From positions 248,001-312,000 of the forward strand of contig NZ_JACBGE010000001.1 in assembly GCF_021401345.1 (NCBI RefSeq): 64,000 bases of DNA, given 5' to 3'. The position numbers and the translations under genes are program-made. The notes beneath the pieces are model-generated. The model saw nothing but the letters and a program-made list of their open reading frames with translations, did no database searches and was not told where the DNA came from. Positions within the stretch are counted from its first letter, which is position 1; every line of letters starts with the position of its first letter. This document shows positions 56,291 to 64,000 of the stretch, one piece after another. This stretch comes from Hydrogenophaga sp. NFH-34. GTDB lineage: Bacteria > Pseudomonadota > Gammaproteobacteria > Burkholderiales > Burkholderiaceae_C.

Positions 56291-57786
56291 TGCGACCGTC
56301 CGTTTTCAAGCCGCCTGTTCGCGTCGTCTGGCTGGCCATCGGCCTGCTCGCGGGGCCGGTTCACAGCGCCGACATGGTGCTCGCCCGCCAGATGGGCACG
56401 CGTTCGCTGATCGTCTCGGGCCAGGCGGTGCAGGTGCGCCAGGGCCTGATCCGTGCGCTGGGCCAGCACCCCGAAGTGCTCAGCGCGCGCGCGGCCGAAG
56501 AAACCATGGGCTACCAGGTCGATGCCGCGCGTTACGCGCGCTTCCCGCGCCTGCAACTGGCCTCGGGCACCGGCTCGACCAGCGCCGCCGTGGGGGGCGA
56601 GAAGGACTACAACGTGCTGTCGGTCAGTGCGCGCATGACGTTCATCGACGGTGGCGTGATCGGCTCGCGCATCGACGCGGCCGAGGCCAACAGCGAAGCC
56701 TCCAGCGCGGCCGTGCGCTCGACCCAGCAGAAGGTGGCGCTCGACGCGCTGACTGCCTACATGCAGGTGCTGCGCCACGACCAGAAACGTGCTGCGGCGC
56801 AGCGCGCGATCGACGCGCTCGACGAACTGGTGCGGCTGGAAAAGCGCCGCGTCGATCTCGGTGCGACGGGCGAAAACGAACTGCGCCTGGCGCTGTCGCG
56901 GCGCGCCACGTTTGCCGCCAAGCGCCAGGAGTTCGCATCGCAACTGGCCGAAGCTCGGGCCCGGTTTGAAAGCTATTTCGGCTTTGTGCCCGACCCCAGC
57001 GGGCTGCCCGATCTGGCCTTGCCCGCGCATTGGCAAGCCTTGCCCACGCTCGAAGCCACCTGGCTGGTGGCGCAGGCGCAGAGCAGCGAACTGGCCGAGG
57101 CCCGCAGCCGCATTGACAACGCCCAGGCCCTGGTGCGCCAGCAGGAGGCGGCACGCTTCCCCTCGCTCGACGTGGTGCTGGCCAAGACGCGCGATCCGCG
57201 CGGCGTGGTCTACAGCGACGCGACGCGCTCGGGCGTCGAGCTGAACTGGAACTTCGGCAACGGCTTCGATCTGCAACTGCGCATCAAGAGCGCGCTGGCC
57301 GAAGTGGCCAACCAGGAAGCCCGCCACGAAGCCGCGCGCCTGAACCTGCAGCAACTCACCAGCACCGCCTGGAACCAGGCCCAGGCCGGCCGCGGCAAGG
57401 TCGAGGAACTGGGCAACGCGGTGCGCGAGGCCGGGCAGGTGCTGCAGGGGCGCCGCCGCATGCTGGAGGTCGGGCGCGAGGTGCTGACCCAGGTGCTGGA
57501 CGCCCAGGTGGAGTACGAGCTCCAGGCGCTGGACTACCTCGATGCGGTGGCTGACCAGCGCATCAACGAACTGCGCGTGGCGCGTGTCATGGGGCGCCTG
57601 CGGCCTGAAGACGCGGACGTGCCCTGGGTGGGGCAGATCTTTGCGGGCCACGGCCAGCGCACGCTGGCCTTGCCGGCCGCGCCGCCACCCGCTGCAGCGC
57701 TGGCCGCTGCCCCGGCGCCCGGCACTGAGGACACCCTGGCAGGCCTGCGCCTGCAACCGAGCTACACCCTGCTGGCCGCGCGCTGA
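56290..57786 (+). CDS. TolC-family outer membrane channel
   Basis: A 498-residue TolC-like protein. A signal peptide ends near residue 27 (GPVHSA before DMVLARQ). The two-fold repeat of TolC helices and strands is visible: ARYARFPRLQLASGTG with ARMTFIDGGVIGSRIDAAEAN, then AARFPSLDVVLAKTR with GVELNWNFGNGFDLQLRIKSAL. A Pro/Ala-rich C-terminal tail follows. It starts inside the stop of the adaptor gene and ends the operon, six bases before the convergent regulator gene. Confidence 0.9.
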   Translation: MRPSVFKPPVRVVWLAIGLLAGPVHSADMVLARQMGTRSLIVSGQAVQVRQGLIRALGQHPEVLSARAAEETMGYQVDAARYARFPRLQLASGTGSTSAAVGGEKDYNVLSVSARMTFIDGGVIGSRIDAAEANSEASSAAVRSTQQKVALDALTAYMQVLRHDQKRAAAQRAIDALDELVRLEKRRVDLGATGENELRLALSRRATFAAKRQEFASQLAEARARFESYFGFVPDPSGLPDLALPAHWQALPTLEATWLVAQAQSSELAEARSRIDNAQALVRQQEAARFPSLDVVLAKTRDPRGVVYSDATRSGVELNWNFGNGFDLQLRIKSALAEVANQEARHEAARLNLQQLTSTAWNQAQAGRGKVEELGNAVREAGQVLQGRRRMLEVGREVLTQVLDAQVEYELQALDYLDAVADQRINELRVARVMGRLRPEDADVPWVGQIFAGHGQRTLALPAAPPPAAALAAAPAPGTEDTLAGLRLQPSYTLLAAR

Positions 57787-57792
57787 AGCCGA

Positions 57793-59160
57793 TCAGGCGA
57801 CTTCCGGGATGCCCGGCTCGCCGTCGTTGATCTGGTACTTGCGCATCTTTTCCCACAGCACCTTGCGGCTGATGCCCAGGTGCTGTGCCGCGTCCTGGCG
57901 CTTCCAGCCGTGGCGCTCCAGCGCCTCGATGATGCGGTTGCGCTCGCTGCCGTCCCAGCGCCGGCGGTCGGCGGACCGGTCGGCGCCGGGCTGGGCCTCG
58001 CGCACCTGGCCCAGCGCGCGCTGGATCAGGCCCTGGTCCCAGCGCCCGACCTGGCGCACCACCACGCCCACCCGTTCGGCCACGTTGCGCAACTGGCGCA
58101 CATTGCCGGGGTATTCCATGTTGGCGATGGTTTCCACCAGCCAGTAGGGCACTTCGGGGTCGATGCCCTCGGCCCCCTTGAGCACCGTCTGCAGCAGGCT
58201 CTTGAAGATCGCGATCTTGTCGACCTCGCCACGCTGTTCGAGGTTGGGCACATGCAGCTCGATTACGGCCAGCCGGTAGAACAGGTCGGCCCGGAATTCA
58301 CCGCTGCGCACCATGTCGCGCAGGTCGCGGTTGGTGGCGGCCACGAGCCGAAAGTCCAGCTTGATCGGGCTGGTGGCGCCGATGCGGGTGACCGCGTTGT
58401 CTTCCAGCACGCGCAGCAGCTTGACCTGCTGGTAGCGCGGCAGGTCGCCGATTTCGTCCAGGAACAGCGTGCCACCCGTGGCCTGCTCGAAGTAGCCCTT
58501 GTGGGCGTTCACCGCGCCGGTGAAGGAGCCCTTGGCGTGACCAAAAAAAAGCGATTCGAAGAGGCCGTCGGGGATGGCGCCGCAGTTCACGGCCACGAAG
58601 GGCCCGCTGGCGTAGCCGGTGTGGCCCCTGTGCAGTTGCTGCGCGATGCGCTCCTTGCCCACACCGGTTTCACCGCGGATCAGCACGTTGTGGTCGCAGT
58701 TGGCGAAGGTGCGTGTTTCCTCCAGCAGCGCGAGCATGCATTCCGAATGCGCGATCAGCGCCTCCGGCTTGTCGACGGAGGTGCCGTGGGCGCGCAACTG
58801 GCGGGCCAGTTTGGCCACCATGTTGCGCAGTTCGGCGCCGGTGAAGTCGTAGGGCAGCACATGCAGGTATTCGGGCGGGTAGGCGTGCGCATCGCGGTCG
58901 CGCGTGGCCGCGCCCACCCACACCACCGGGATGCCCTGCAGCATTTCGGGCGCCATCGTCAGGCGTCCGCTTTCGATGGCGGAGACGCTGATGATGGCCA
59001 CCGTCATGCGGTGGCGCATCGGGTCCACCGGCATCGGCTGGCCGTCGGCGTGCACCACGGCCACGTCGAAGCTGGCCATGCATTGAACGATGCGGTCATA
59101 GATGTCGACTTTGCCTTCCCAGACATAGATGTCGAGTTGGTCGAGCGAGGAGAGGGGCAT
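57793..59160 (-). CDS. Sigma-54-dependent activator with a pseudo-receiver domain
   Basis: A 455-residue enhancer-binding protein. Residues about 1-125 look like a receiver domain, but the strand that should end in the phosphorylatable Asp reads [12 protein letters not shown], so it is probably not phosphorylated, as in FleQ- and VpsR-type regulators. The AAA+ domain has Walker A GETGVGKE (163-170), the sigma-54 contact loop GSFTGA (211-216) and Walker [13 protein letters not shown] Fis-type helix-turn-helix ends the protein ([27 protein letters not shown]). It lies 40 bases after tadG on the same strand and converges with the secretion operon. It is the obvious candidate to act at the two sigma-54 promoters near 46 kb. 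Confidence 0.9.
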   Translation of the reverse strand: MPLSSLDQLDIYVWEGKVDIYDRIVQCMASFDVAVVHADGQPMPVDPMRHRMTVAIISVSAIESGRLTMAPEMLQGIPVVWVGAATRDRDAHAYPPEYLHVLPYDFTGAELRNMVAKLARQLRAHGTSVDKPEALIAHSECMLALLEETRTFANCDHNVLIRGETGVGKERIAQQLHRGHTGYASGPFVAVNCGAIPDGLFESLFFGHAKGSFTGAVNAHKGYFEQATGGTLFLDEIGDLPRYQQVKLLRVLEDNAVTRIGATSPIKLDFRLVAATNRDLRDMVRSGEFRADLFYRLAVIELHVPNLEQRGEVDKIAIFKSLLQTVLKGAEGIDPEVPYWLVETIANMEYPGNVRQLRNVAERVGVVVRQVGRWDQGLIQRALGQVREAQPGADRSADRRRWDGSERNRIIEALERHGWKRQDAAQHLGISRKVLWEKMRKYQINDGEPGIPEVA

Positions 59161-59200
59161 GGAGAAACGGCGCTGGACGGATCGAAAGAGAATACCCGGG

Positions 59201-61339
59201 TCAGTAGACAAGCCGGGCCTGGGCCTGGCAGTTGAGGGTGCGCAGATGAACATCGACCTCGCCGAGGTTGATGCCCAGCACGTCACGCAGCAGCGGGGTC
59301 AGGATGGCGTTCCCGATGCTGTCGAGAATGGGCTGCAGGACCTGGAAAATGAAGGCGACCAGGGCCACGATGGCGTTGGGGACGGTGCCGCCGGAGCCAC
59401 TGGATGCATCGCCGCCCAGATCGCTGGCGATCTTGTTGACGCAGGCCGGATCGTTGGAGCCGATGAGGGCGGTGCAGCCACCGATCAGGCCCCCCAGCAG
59501 ATCGCCCACGGCGCCCAGCAGGCCCCCCACCAGGTTGCCCACGCCCTGGAGCAGGCCCAGCACATCGAGCGTGAGCAGGTCGGCCACGATGCCCAGCGTG
59601 TCGCCGACCAGGCCCCCGAGAAAACCGCCCAGGCCGTTGGTGGCGTTTTCGATCTCGGCCTGGATGGCTTCCATTCTGGCGATACGGCAACTGCGGGTGC
59701 TGCAGGCCGCACCCTGTTCGTTCCACAGCTGCTGCGCCAAGGCCTGGCGTTGCGACAGGCTCAGCGACGGACCCTGGTCCAGCGCCTCGCCGAGCAGGAC
59801 CGCGAGCAGCGCGTCGGTGATGTTCTGCAGGGTCGAGCCCAGCAGCAGGTTGTTGCCGACGGTTCCCGTTTCGCCTTCGGCCAGGACCACACGGTCCCGC
59901 AGCTCCAGGGCATCGATGTCGAAGTGGGTGTTCAGCGACGCCAGGTTGACTCCCAACAGGCTGACGCGCAGCAACTGTTCGTTGGCCAGGTCGGTCTCGC
60001 AGCTCGACCGGGTGGAGAAGATCTCGTTTTCGTTGGCCGGGTTGGCGCCCGGACGGCCCACGCAGACCTTGGCCACCGAGGCCTGCACCTCGATCTCGGC
60101 GCGGTCTTCGCCCACGGGTGAGCGCAGGTCGGCCGAGCACATGCCGGTGATCGTGCCGCGGCCATTGACCAGGTCGATCATGATCGGCAGCTTGACGCGC
60201 ACCGCGCTGCCGATGACGGGCAGCGAGCCGGTGTCGACGTCCACGAAGGCGCGCACCTGCGCGGTGTAGGCCGTGGCGCCGATGCCGCCCATGGCCACCG
60301 AGGGCGGCTCGATCACCACGACCTTGGCGCTGACCAGGTTCGCGATGCTGCCCAGGTCGACCGCCACCGCATGGTTCTTCGTCGCGACGCCGATGGCCGA
60401 ATAGACCAGGTCCAGCGCGTTCACGCCCACGTCCAGCGCGGCGCTGGTGGTGGGGGCCTCGATCTGGGCGAACAGCCCCGAGGCGCCGGACAGCGAACCC
60501 AGTTGCACCAGCAGGTCGCTGACGCCCAGCCGGGCCTGGAGGGCGTTGAGCAGGGCCACGTTGGCGCCCAGCAGCGAGCTTTCGCCGGCGACCGTGACGA
60601 CGGCGTCCAGCAGATCGCCCAGCGCCACCTCGCGAGCGGCCAGCAGGTCGTTGAATTCGCCGATGCCGATGTCGGCATCGACGGGGATGCCCAGCGCTTC
60701 GAGCAGGCCCCGGGGCGTGACTTGGGCCTGGGCCAGGCCGTCGTAGCTCACCAGGGAGGTGCCCGTCAGGTCCAGTCCGATGCCTTTGAGCAGGTCGCCG
60801 AGCAAGGAGTCGCCGACCCGGGCGAGCCGGCTGCCCACGGAGAACGCGGCCATCGGCGTGTCCACGGCGGCCAGCGCTTCGACCCGGATCTGGCGCGTGC
60901 CCGGAAAAAACGGCAACAGGGAGGGCGGCGCCGCGTCGATGGTGATGTGCACGGCGTTGTGGTCGGTTTCGCCGGGCCGGAAGTGGCGCTCTTCGGTGTA
61001 CGCCGCGTCCCAGTGGCCGCAGACGATCTGCTCGTCGCTGAGGCTGAAGCCCCGCGGCAGGTTGCGCGTGCTGTCGTTTTCACCGCTGCCGCTGCCGTTG
61101 GCGTTGGCCCGGGCGGCGGCGCGGGCGCTGTCGCAGCGGGTGGGTTCCACCGACTGCGCACCGGCCAGCGCAGCCAGGTCGACGGCCTTCTGCAGTTCGC
61201 GCTTCTGATAGAAGAGGTAGCCGAGTTCGGTGCCGATCAGCAGCACGATGATGAGGCTGAAGGCGATGGTGGCGTTGACCGCGACCGAGCCGAGCTGGCG
61301 CGAGCGGTGGGTGAGAGCGGAGGCCGGGGTCTTCGTCAC
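59201..61339 (-). CDS. tadG: TadG-like Tad/Flp pilus assembly protein, long form
   Basis: A 712-residue protein whose N-terminus has the TadG membrane anchor ([47 protein letters not shown]). The large remainder is periplasmic, with cysteine pairs and a Leu/Gly-rich region near 570-640 ([20 protein letters not shown] and [20 protein letters not shown]). It is the last pilus gene before the sigma-54 activator. Its Gly/Leu repeats recall those of the surface protein at 46.9 kb, though no homology is claimed. Confidence 0.82.
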   Translation of the reverse strand: MTKTPASALTHRSRQLGSVAVNATIAFSLIIVLLIGTELGYLFYQKRELQKAVDLAALAGAQSVEPTRCDSARAAARANANGSGSGENDSTRNLPRGFSLSDEQIVCGHWDAAYTEERHFRPGETDHNAVHITIDAAPPSLLPFFPGTRQIRVEALAAVDTPMAAFSVGSRLARVGDSLLGDLLKGIGLDLTGTSLVSYDGLAQAQVTPRGLLEALGIPVDADIGIGEFNDLLAAREVALGDLLDAVVTVAGESSLLGANVALLNALQARLGVSDLLVQLGSLSGASGLFAQIEAPTTSAALDVGVNALDLVYSAIGVATKNHAVAVDLGSIANLVSAKVVVIEPPSVAMGGIGATAYTAQVRAFVDVDTGSLPVIGSAVRVKLPIMIDLVNGRGTITGMCSADLRSPVGEDRAEIEVQASVAKVCVGRPGANPANENEIFSTRSSCETDLANEQLLRVSLLGVNLASLNTHFDIDALELRDRVVLAEGETGTVGNNLLLGSTLQNITDALLAVLLGEALDQGPSLSLSQRQALAQQLWNEQGAACSTRSCRIARMEAIQAEIENATNGLGGFLGGLVGDTLGIVADLLTLDVLGLLQGVGNLVGGLLGAVGDLLGGLIGGCTALIGSNDPACVNKIASDLGGDASSGSGGTVPNAIVALVAFIFQVLQPILDSIGNAILTPLLRDVLGINLGEVDVHLRTLNCQAQARLVY

Positions 61340-61354
61340 GGTGCGCGCCTCCTT

Positions 61355-61870
61355 TCAGATCGGGGCCACCGCGATCCGGGCATGGCTGCGCAGTTCCTCG
61401 GGGATCCAGGTGCTGGCGTCCAGCAGGGGAATGTGGGGGAAGACACCGCTGCTGGCGTAGGGGTAGGCAACCACCACGCTGACCGAGGTGGCCGGCTGCG
61501 GCACCGTCACGGTCACGCTGACCTGGCTGCTCACCCAGTTGCGCCGGGTCGTGGCGTCGGTGGCGTGGGTGCCCGGCACGATCAGCGATCGGGCCAGGGA
61601 ATCGATCACCGCGTCGCTCACCCGGTCCTGGGCCGCCGCGAGCGCGGCGGGGGTGGCGCTGCCGGCGCCGCTGACCGTGGCCAGCTCGGGCAGGATGCGG
61701 CTGACCCGCACCCCGTCTTCCGCCGCGCGTGCCAGCACCTGCTGCGTGTAGAACACGGTGCCGAAGGTGGCGATGCCATACAGCGCCAGCACCAGCGTGA
61801 GGAGGACGAAGGCGAACTCGATCGCGGCCACACCCCACTGGCCGCGGCGCGGCAGGTGGCGGGCGGTCAC
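61355..61870 (-). CDS. TadF/TadE-like minor pilin of the Tad system
   Basis: A 171-residue protein with the TadE-type N-terminal anchor GVAAIEFAFVLLTLVLALYGIATFGTVFYTQQVLARAAEDGVR and a periplasmic beta-rich part. The start is GTG at 61870, overlapping the previous gene's stop by four bases. It lies between TadE and TadG in the operon, so it probably serves as the TadF pseudopilin. Confidence 0.8.
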   Translation of the reverse strand: MTARHLPRRGQWGVAAIEFAFVLLTLVLALYGIATFGTVFYTQQVLARAAEDGVRVSRILPELATVSGAGSATPAALAAAQDRVSDAVIDSLARSLIVPGTHATDATTRRNWVSSQVSVTVTVPQPATSVSVVVAYPYASSGVFPHIPLLDASTWIPEELRSHARIAVAPI

Positions 61871-62319
61871 AGCGTCCTCCCGTCCAGCAGCACGCTGGCC
61901 TGGCCGGTGAGCCGGTCGGGCAGCGCGAAACCGGGGATCGGGGGCAGCACCTGCTGCAACTGGCTGGCCTGGATGGTGACGGTGAGCGAGCAGCGGTCGA
62001 GCCAGCCGCGCCCGCACGACGCGTCGGCCTGTTCGAGCTGGCTGGAGATGGTCAGCGGCGCGGCCGCCGGGGGCCACCAGCCGGCGGTTCGCTGCTGGGC
62101 CACCAGCTCGGCCTGCGCCTGGCGGGCGGGAATGCCGACCTGGTGGCGCAGGGCCGCCCGCGCGGCGTCTTCGGCCGCCGCCTGGAGCCCGAGCTTGAAG
62201 GTGAACAGGATGCCGTAGCAGACGAGGCCGTAGATTAGGCCGAACAGGAACAGGAACACGAAGGCGTATTCGACGGCGTAGAAGCCTCGCTGGTGGTGCG
62301 GACGTCTCAGGCGGGTCAT
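61867..62319 (-). CDS. TadE-like minor pilin of the Tad system
   Basis: A 150-residue protein. A short basic N-terminus (MTRLRRPHHQRGFYAVEY) precedes the hydrophobic helix AFVFLFLFGLIYGLVCYGILF, the class III-prepilin-like pattern of TadE proteins (GFxAVEYAF). A periplasmic domain with two cysteines follows. It is coupled to the next gene by GTGA overlap. Confidence 0.82.
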   Translation of the reverse strand: MTRLRRPHHQRGFYAVEYAFVFLFLFGLIYGLVCYGILFTFKLGLQAAAEDAARAALRHQVGIPARQAQAELVAQQRTAGWWPPAAAPLTISSQLEQADASCGRGWLDRCSLTVTIQASQLQQVLPPIPGFALPDRLTGQASVLLDGRTL

Positions 62320-62335
62320 GGGGCGCGAACGGTCC

Positions 62336-62680
62336 TTACTTGGCGGTGCTTTGCAGGTGGGAGCCGAACCAGAGTGGCAGGGGGTGGTCAAAACTCTTGC
62401 GGTAGCGCTGGTAGCTGGCTTCGGCCATGGCGCCGTCCATCGCGCCCGCTCCGCTGGCGCTGGTGCCTTCGCGTTGGCGTTGCAGCAGCTGGCGCGTGGC
62501 CTCGCCGACGGCGGGCGCCGCGGGCGGCAGCGCTTCGGGGGCGGCGGCCGCCGGGCCGGATTCGGGCGTCGCGGCGACCGTGGCCACGGCGTCGGCCGCC
62601 TGGGCCCACACGGGCACCGACAGCGACCAGACCGGCAGCAGAACCAGGGAGAGGCGGCGAAGGGGGCGGAGGGTGTTCAT
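62336..62680 (-). CDS. DUF3613-type small periplasmic protein of the Tad operon
   Basis: A 114-residue protein with a signal peptide (LSLVLLPVWSLSVPVWAQA), an Ala/Pro-rich stretch and a conserved-looking end ATRQLLQRQREGTSAS and SYQRYRKSFDHPLPLWF. The DUF3613 family is found inside betaproteobacterial tad operons and has no known function. It lies between tadD and tadE. Confidence 0.72.
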   Translation of the reverse strand: MNTLRPLRRLSLVLLPVWSLSVPVWAQAADAVATVAATPESGPAAAAPEALPPAAPAVGEATRQLLQRQREGTSASGAGAMDGAMAEASYQRYRKSFDHPLPLWFGSHLQSTAK

Positions 62681-62723
62681 GGCGGGCTTCTCGGGGCGGG
62701 GCGTGGACAAAAGCGGGGCGGGA

Positions 62724-63548
62724 TCAGGGGGCGGCGGTGCCGGGCTCGTGGCTCAGTGCCTGGCTCAGGCGCAGGCTGCTCTTGAGCAGGAGCCCGCTGC
62801 TGCCGGCCGACGGCACGGGCACCACGGGCCCCACTGGCCGCTGGCCGGTCACGGCCGCTGGGACGGTGGCGGCGCTGTTCAGCTCCTGCGCCAGTTGTTC
62901 GATGGCCCGGCGGGTGGCCGCGCTCAGGCCGGCTTCGTCCATCAGGCGGCGGGCTTCGGCGGGACGCTGGTCCACCAGCAGGTAGAGCACCAGGTTGCTG
63001 CGCACTCGGGGCTGCTGGGGCAGCAACTGCACGGCCTGCATGATGGGCAGCCGGGCCTGCTCGGGGCGGCGGTCCATCAGCAGGGCGTAACCCAGGTCGT
63101 TGAGCAGCAGGCCGTCGGTGGGCGCGATCTGGCGCGCGTTTTCGAAGCACTCGGCGGCGCGCGCGTAGTCGCCCTGGCTGCCGCTGATGAGACCCAGGCC
63201 GCGCCAGGCGGCGGCGCGCTCGGGGGTGTCGAGCAATTGCTGGTAGAGCGCGGCGCTGGCGGCGGCCTGGTCGGTGTGGCGCAGCGCTTCGGCGCGCATG
63301 AGGCGGGTTTCGCTGGTGGCGCCCCAGCGCCTTTCCAGCGCGTCGATGTGGGCCAGCGAGGCGAACCACAGGCCGTTGCCCTGCATCTGCCGCACCAGGG
63401 CACCGTGGGTGGCGGCGTTTTCCAGGGCCGCGCCGGAGGCGGTGGCTTCGGCGGCCGCACTGTCGCTTTTTGACGGCTGGCTCGCGCAGCCGCCCAGCAG
63501 GGCAGCGGCCAGCGCCAGCGGGAGGAGTCGGGCGGGGCGTTTCATCAT
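62724..63548 (-). CDS. tadD: TadD-like TPR lipoprotein
   Basis: A 274-residue lipoprotein with lipobox LLGGC (Cys21) and TPR repeats (LMRAEALRHTDQAAASAALYQQLL, GDYARAAECFENARQIAPTDGLLLNDLGYALLM, VRSNLVLYLLVDQRPAEARRLM). TadD-type proteins pilot the pilus secretin. It overlaps tadC by four bases. Confidence 0.85.
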   Translation of the reverse strand: MMKRPARLLPLALAAALLGGCASQPSKSDSAAAEATASGAALENAATHGALVRQMQGNGLWFASLAHIDALERRWGATSETRLMRAEALRHTDQAAASAALYQQLLDTPERAAAWRGLGLISGSQGDYARAAECFENARQIAPTDGLLLNDLGYALLMDRRPEQARLPIMQAVQLLPQQPRVRSNLVLYLLVDQRPAEARRLMDEAGLSAATRRAIEQLAQELNSAATVPAAVTGQRPVGPVVPVPSAGSSGLLLKSSLRLSQALSHEPGTAAP

Positions 63549-64000
63549 CGGGTTCCCATGCTGGAGACGGAGCGCGCGATGGCCAGGAAGCCGGGGCCGG
63601 CGGTGATGACGATCAGGGCCGGCAGCAAGGTGGTGACCATGACCACGGTCATCTTCACGGTGATCTTGCCGATGCGGGCTTTCATGTCGGTCTTGCGCTG
63701 CAGACGCAGGCGCTCGCTGAACTGGCGGATCGGCTCCTGGATCGCGCCGCCATGCCGGTCGACCTGGATCACCAGCGTGACGAGGTCGGCCAGGTGCGGG
63801 TTGTCGTGCAGGTGCGCGATGCGCTGGAAAGCGTGTTCGCGGGTGCGACCCTGGCTGTACTGGCGGTTGGCGGCATCGAGTTCGGCACCGATCACGGGCA
63901 GCACGTGGCGGAAGTCGGCGGCGATGATCTGCAGGCTCTGGTCGAGGCTGAGACCGACGCTTTGCAGCAGGCCGAGCAGGTCGACGAACAGCGGCAGTTC
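63545..64000 (-). CDS. tadC: TadC inner membrane platform protein (5' end cut by window edge)
   Basis: The C-terminal 150 residues of a type II secretion system F-domain protein. The frame is open to the window edge, reading ELPLFVDLLGLLQSVGLSLDQ, then the GspF-like phrase TLVIQVDRHGGAIQEPIRQFSERLRLQRK and a C-terminal membrane helix (MVTTLLPALIVITAGPGFLAI). TadB/TadC form the inner-membrane base of Flp pili. The start codon lies outside the window. Confidence 0.85.
   Translation of the reverse strand, partial: ELPLFVDLLGLLQSVGLSLDQSLQIIAADFRHVLPVIGAELDAANRQYSQGRTREHAFQRIAHLHDNPHLADLVTLVIQVDRHGGAIQEPIRQFSERLRLQRKTDMKARIGKITVKMTVVMVTTLLPALIVITAGPGFLAIARSVSSMGTR

Overview
The window is GC-rich, densely coded chromosomal DNA of a betaproteobacterium in the order Burkholderiales, most likely family Comamonadaceae (Hydrogenophaga/Acidovorax-like). 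This placement is inferred from gene order (scpB-rluB; ndk-rlmN-pilW-rodZ-ispG-hisS-yfgM-bamB-der-hfq-hflX-hflK-hflC; hisZ-purA), protein character and intergenic repeats. No tRNA, rRNA, CRISPR array, insertion sequence or prophage was seen.

Layout. 1-17 kb is a housekeeping block: envelope assembly (bamD, bamB), rRNA/tRNA modification (rluD, rluB, rlmN), condensin (scpB), nucleotide, isoprenoid and tRNA-charging enzymes (ndk, ispG, hisS), GTPases (der, hflX), hfq and the HflKC protease regulator. From 17.1 to 24.2 kb an acyl-CoA module sits between the hfl genes and hisZ-purA: an orphan amino-acid-type binding protein, a TetR regulator with a palindrome over its own start codon, an acyl-CoA ligase, and a 1121-residue single-chain biotin-dependent acyl-CoA carboxylase. 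24.3-34.7 kb holds hisZ, purA, a phosphoribosyltransferase, metC, an HTH protein fused to an NBR1-type Ig domain, a TesA-like esterase divergent from a YbbA-like ATPase, a cluster of REP-like repeats, rlmB, a sirtuin, a Yip1 membrane protein and a split chromate transporter. 34.9-40.4 kb is a divergent beta-oxidation cluster. 40.5-45.7 kb has assorted envelope genes: a glycine-zipper lipoprotein, a lone ABC ATPase, an OafA-type acyltransferase, a NamZ-like muramidase and a DOMON-like protein.

The most distinctive region is 45.7-59.2 kb. A protein of unknown function (46.0 kb) and a 1049-residue repetitive surface protein (46.9-50.1 kb, with about 101 Asp-Ala dipeptides) each lie behind a near-consensus sigma-54 promoter. 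Each promoter has the same 12-base palindrome TGTTACGTAACG roughly 80-140 bases upstream. After the surface protein comes a strong hairpin. Then follow a Pal/OmpA-like lipoprotein, a helical-toroid-like protein, a Mur-ligase-like protein that has lost its P-loop, and a complete type I secretion system (ATPase, HlyD-like adaptor, TolC-like channel). A sigma-54 activator with a pseudo-receiver domain is encoded just beyond, on the other strand, at the end of a Tad (Flp) pilus operon that runs off the right edge (tadC, tadD, DUF3613, tadE, tadF, tadG). I infer one regulated surface-attachment locus in which the activator switches on export of the repetitive adhesin and perhaps coordinates it with Tad pili. 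The Mur-relic and toroid pair has no function I can assign and is the best candidate for undescribed biology here.
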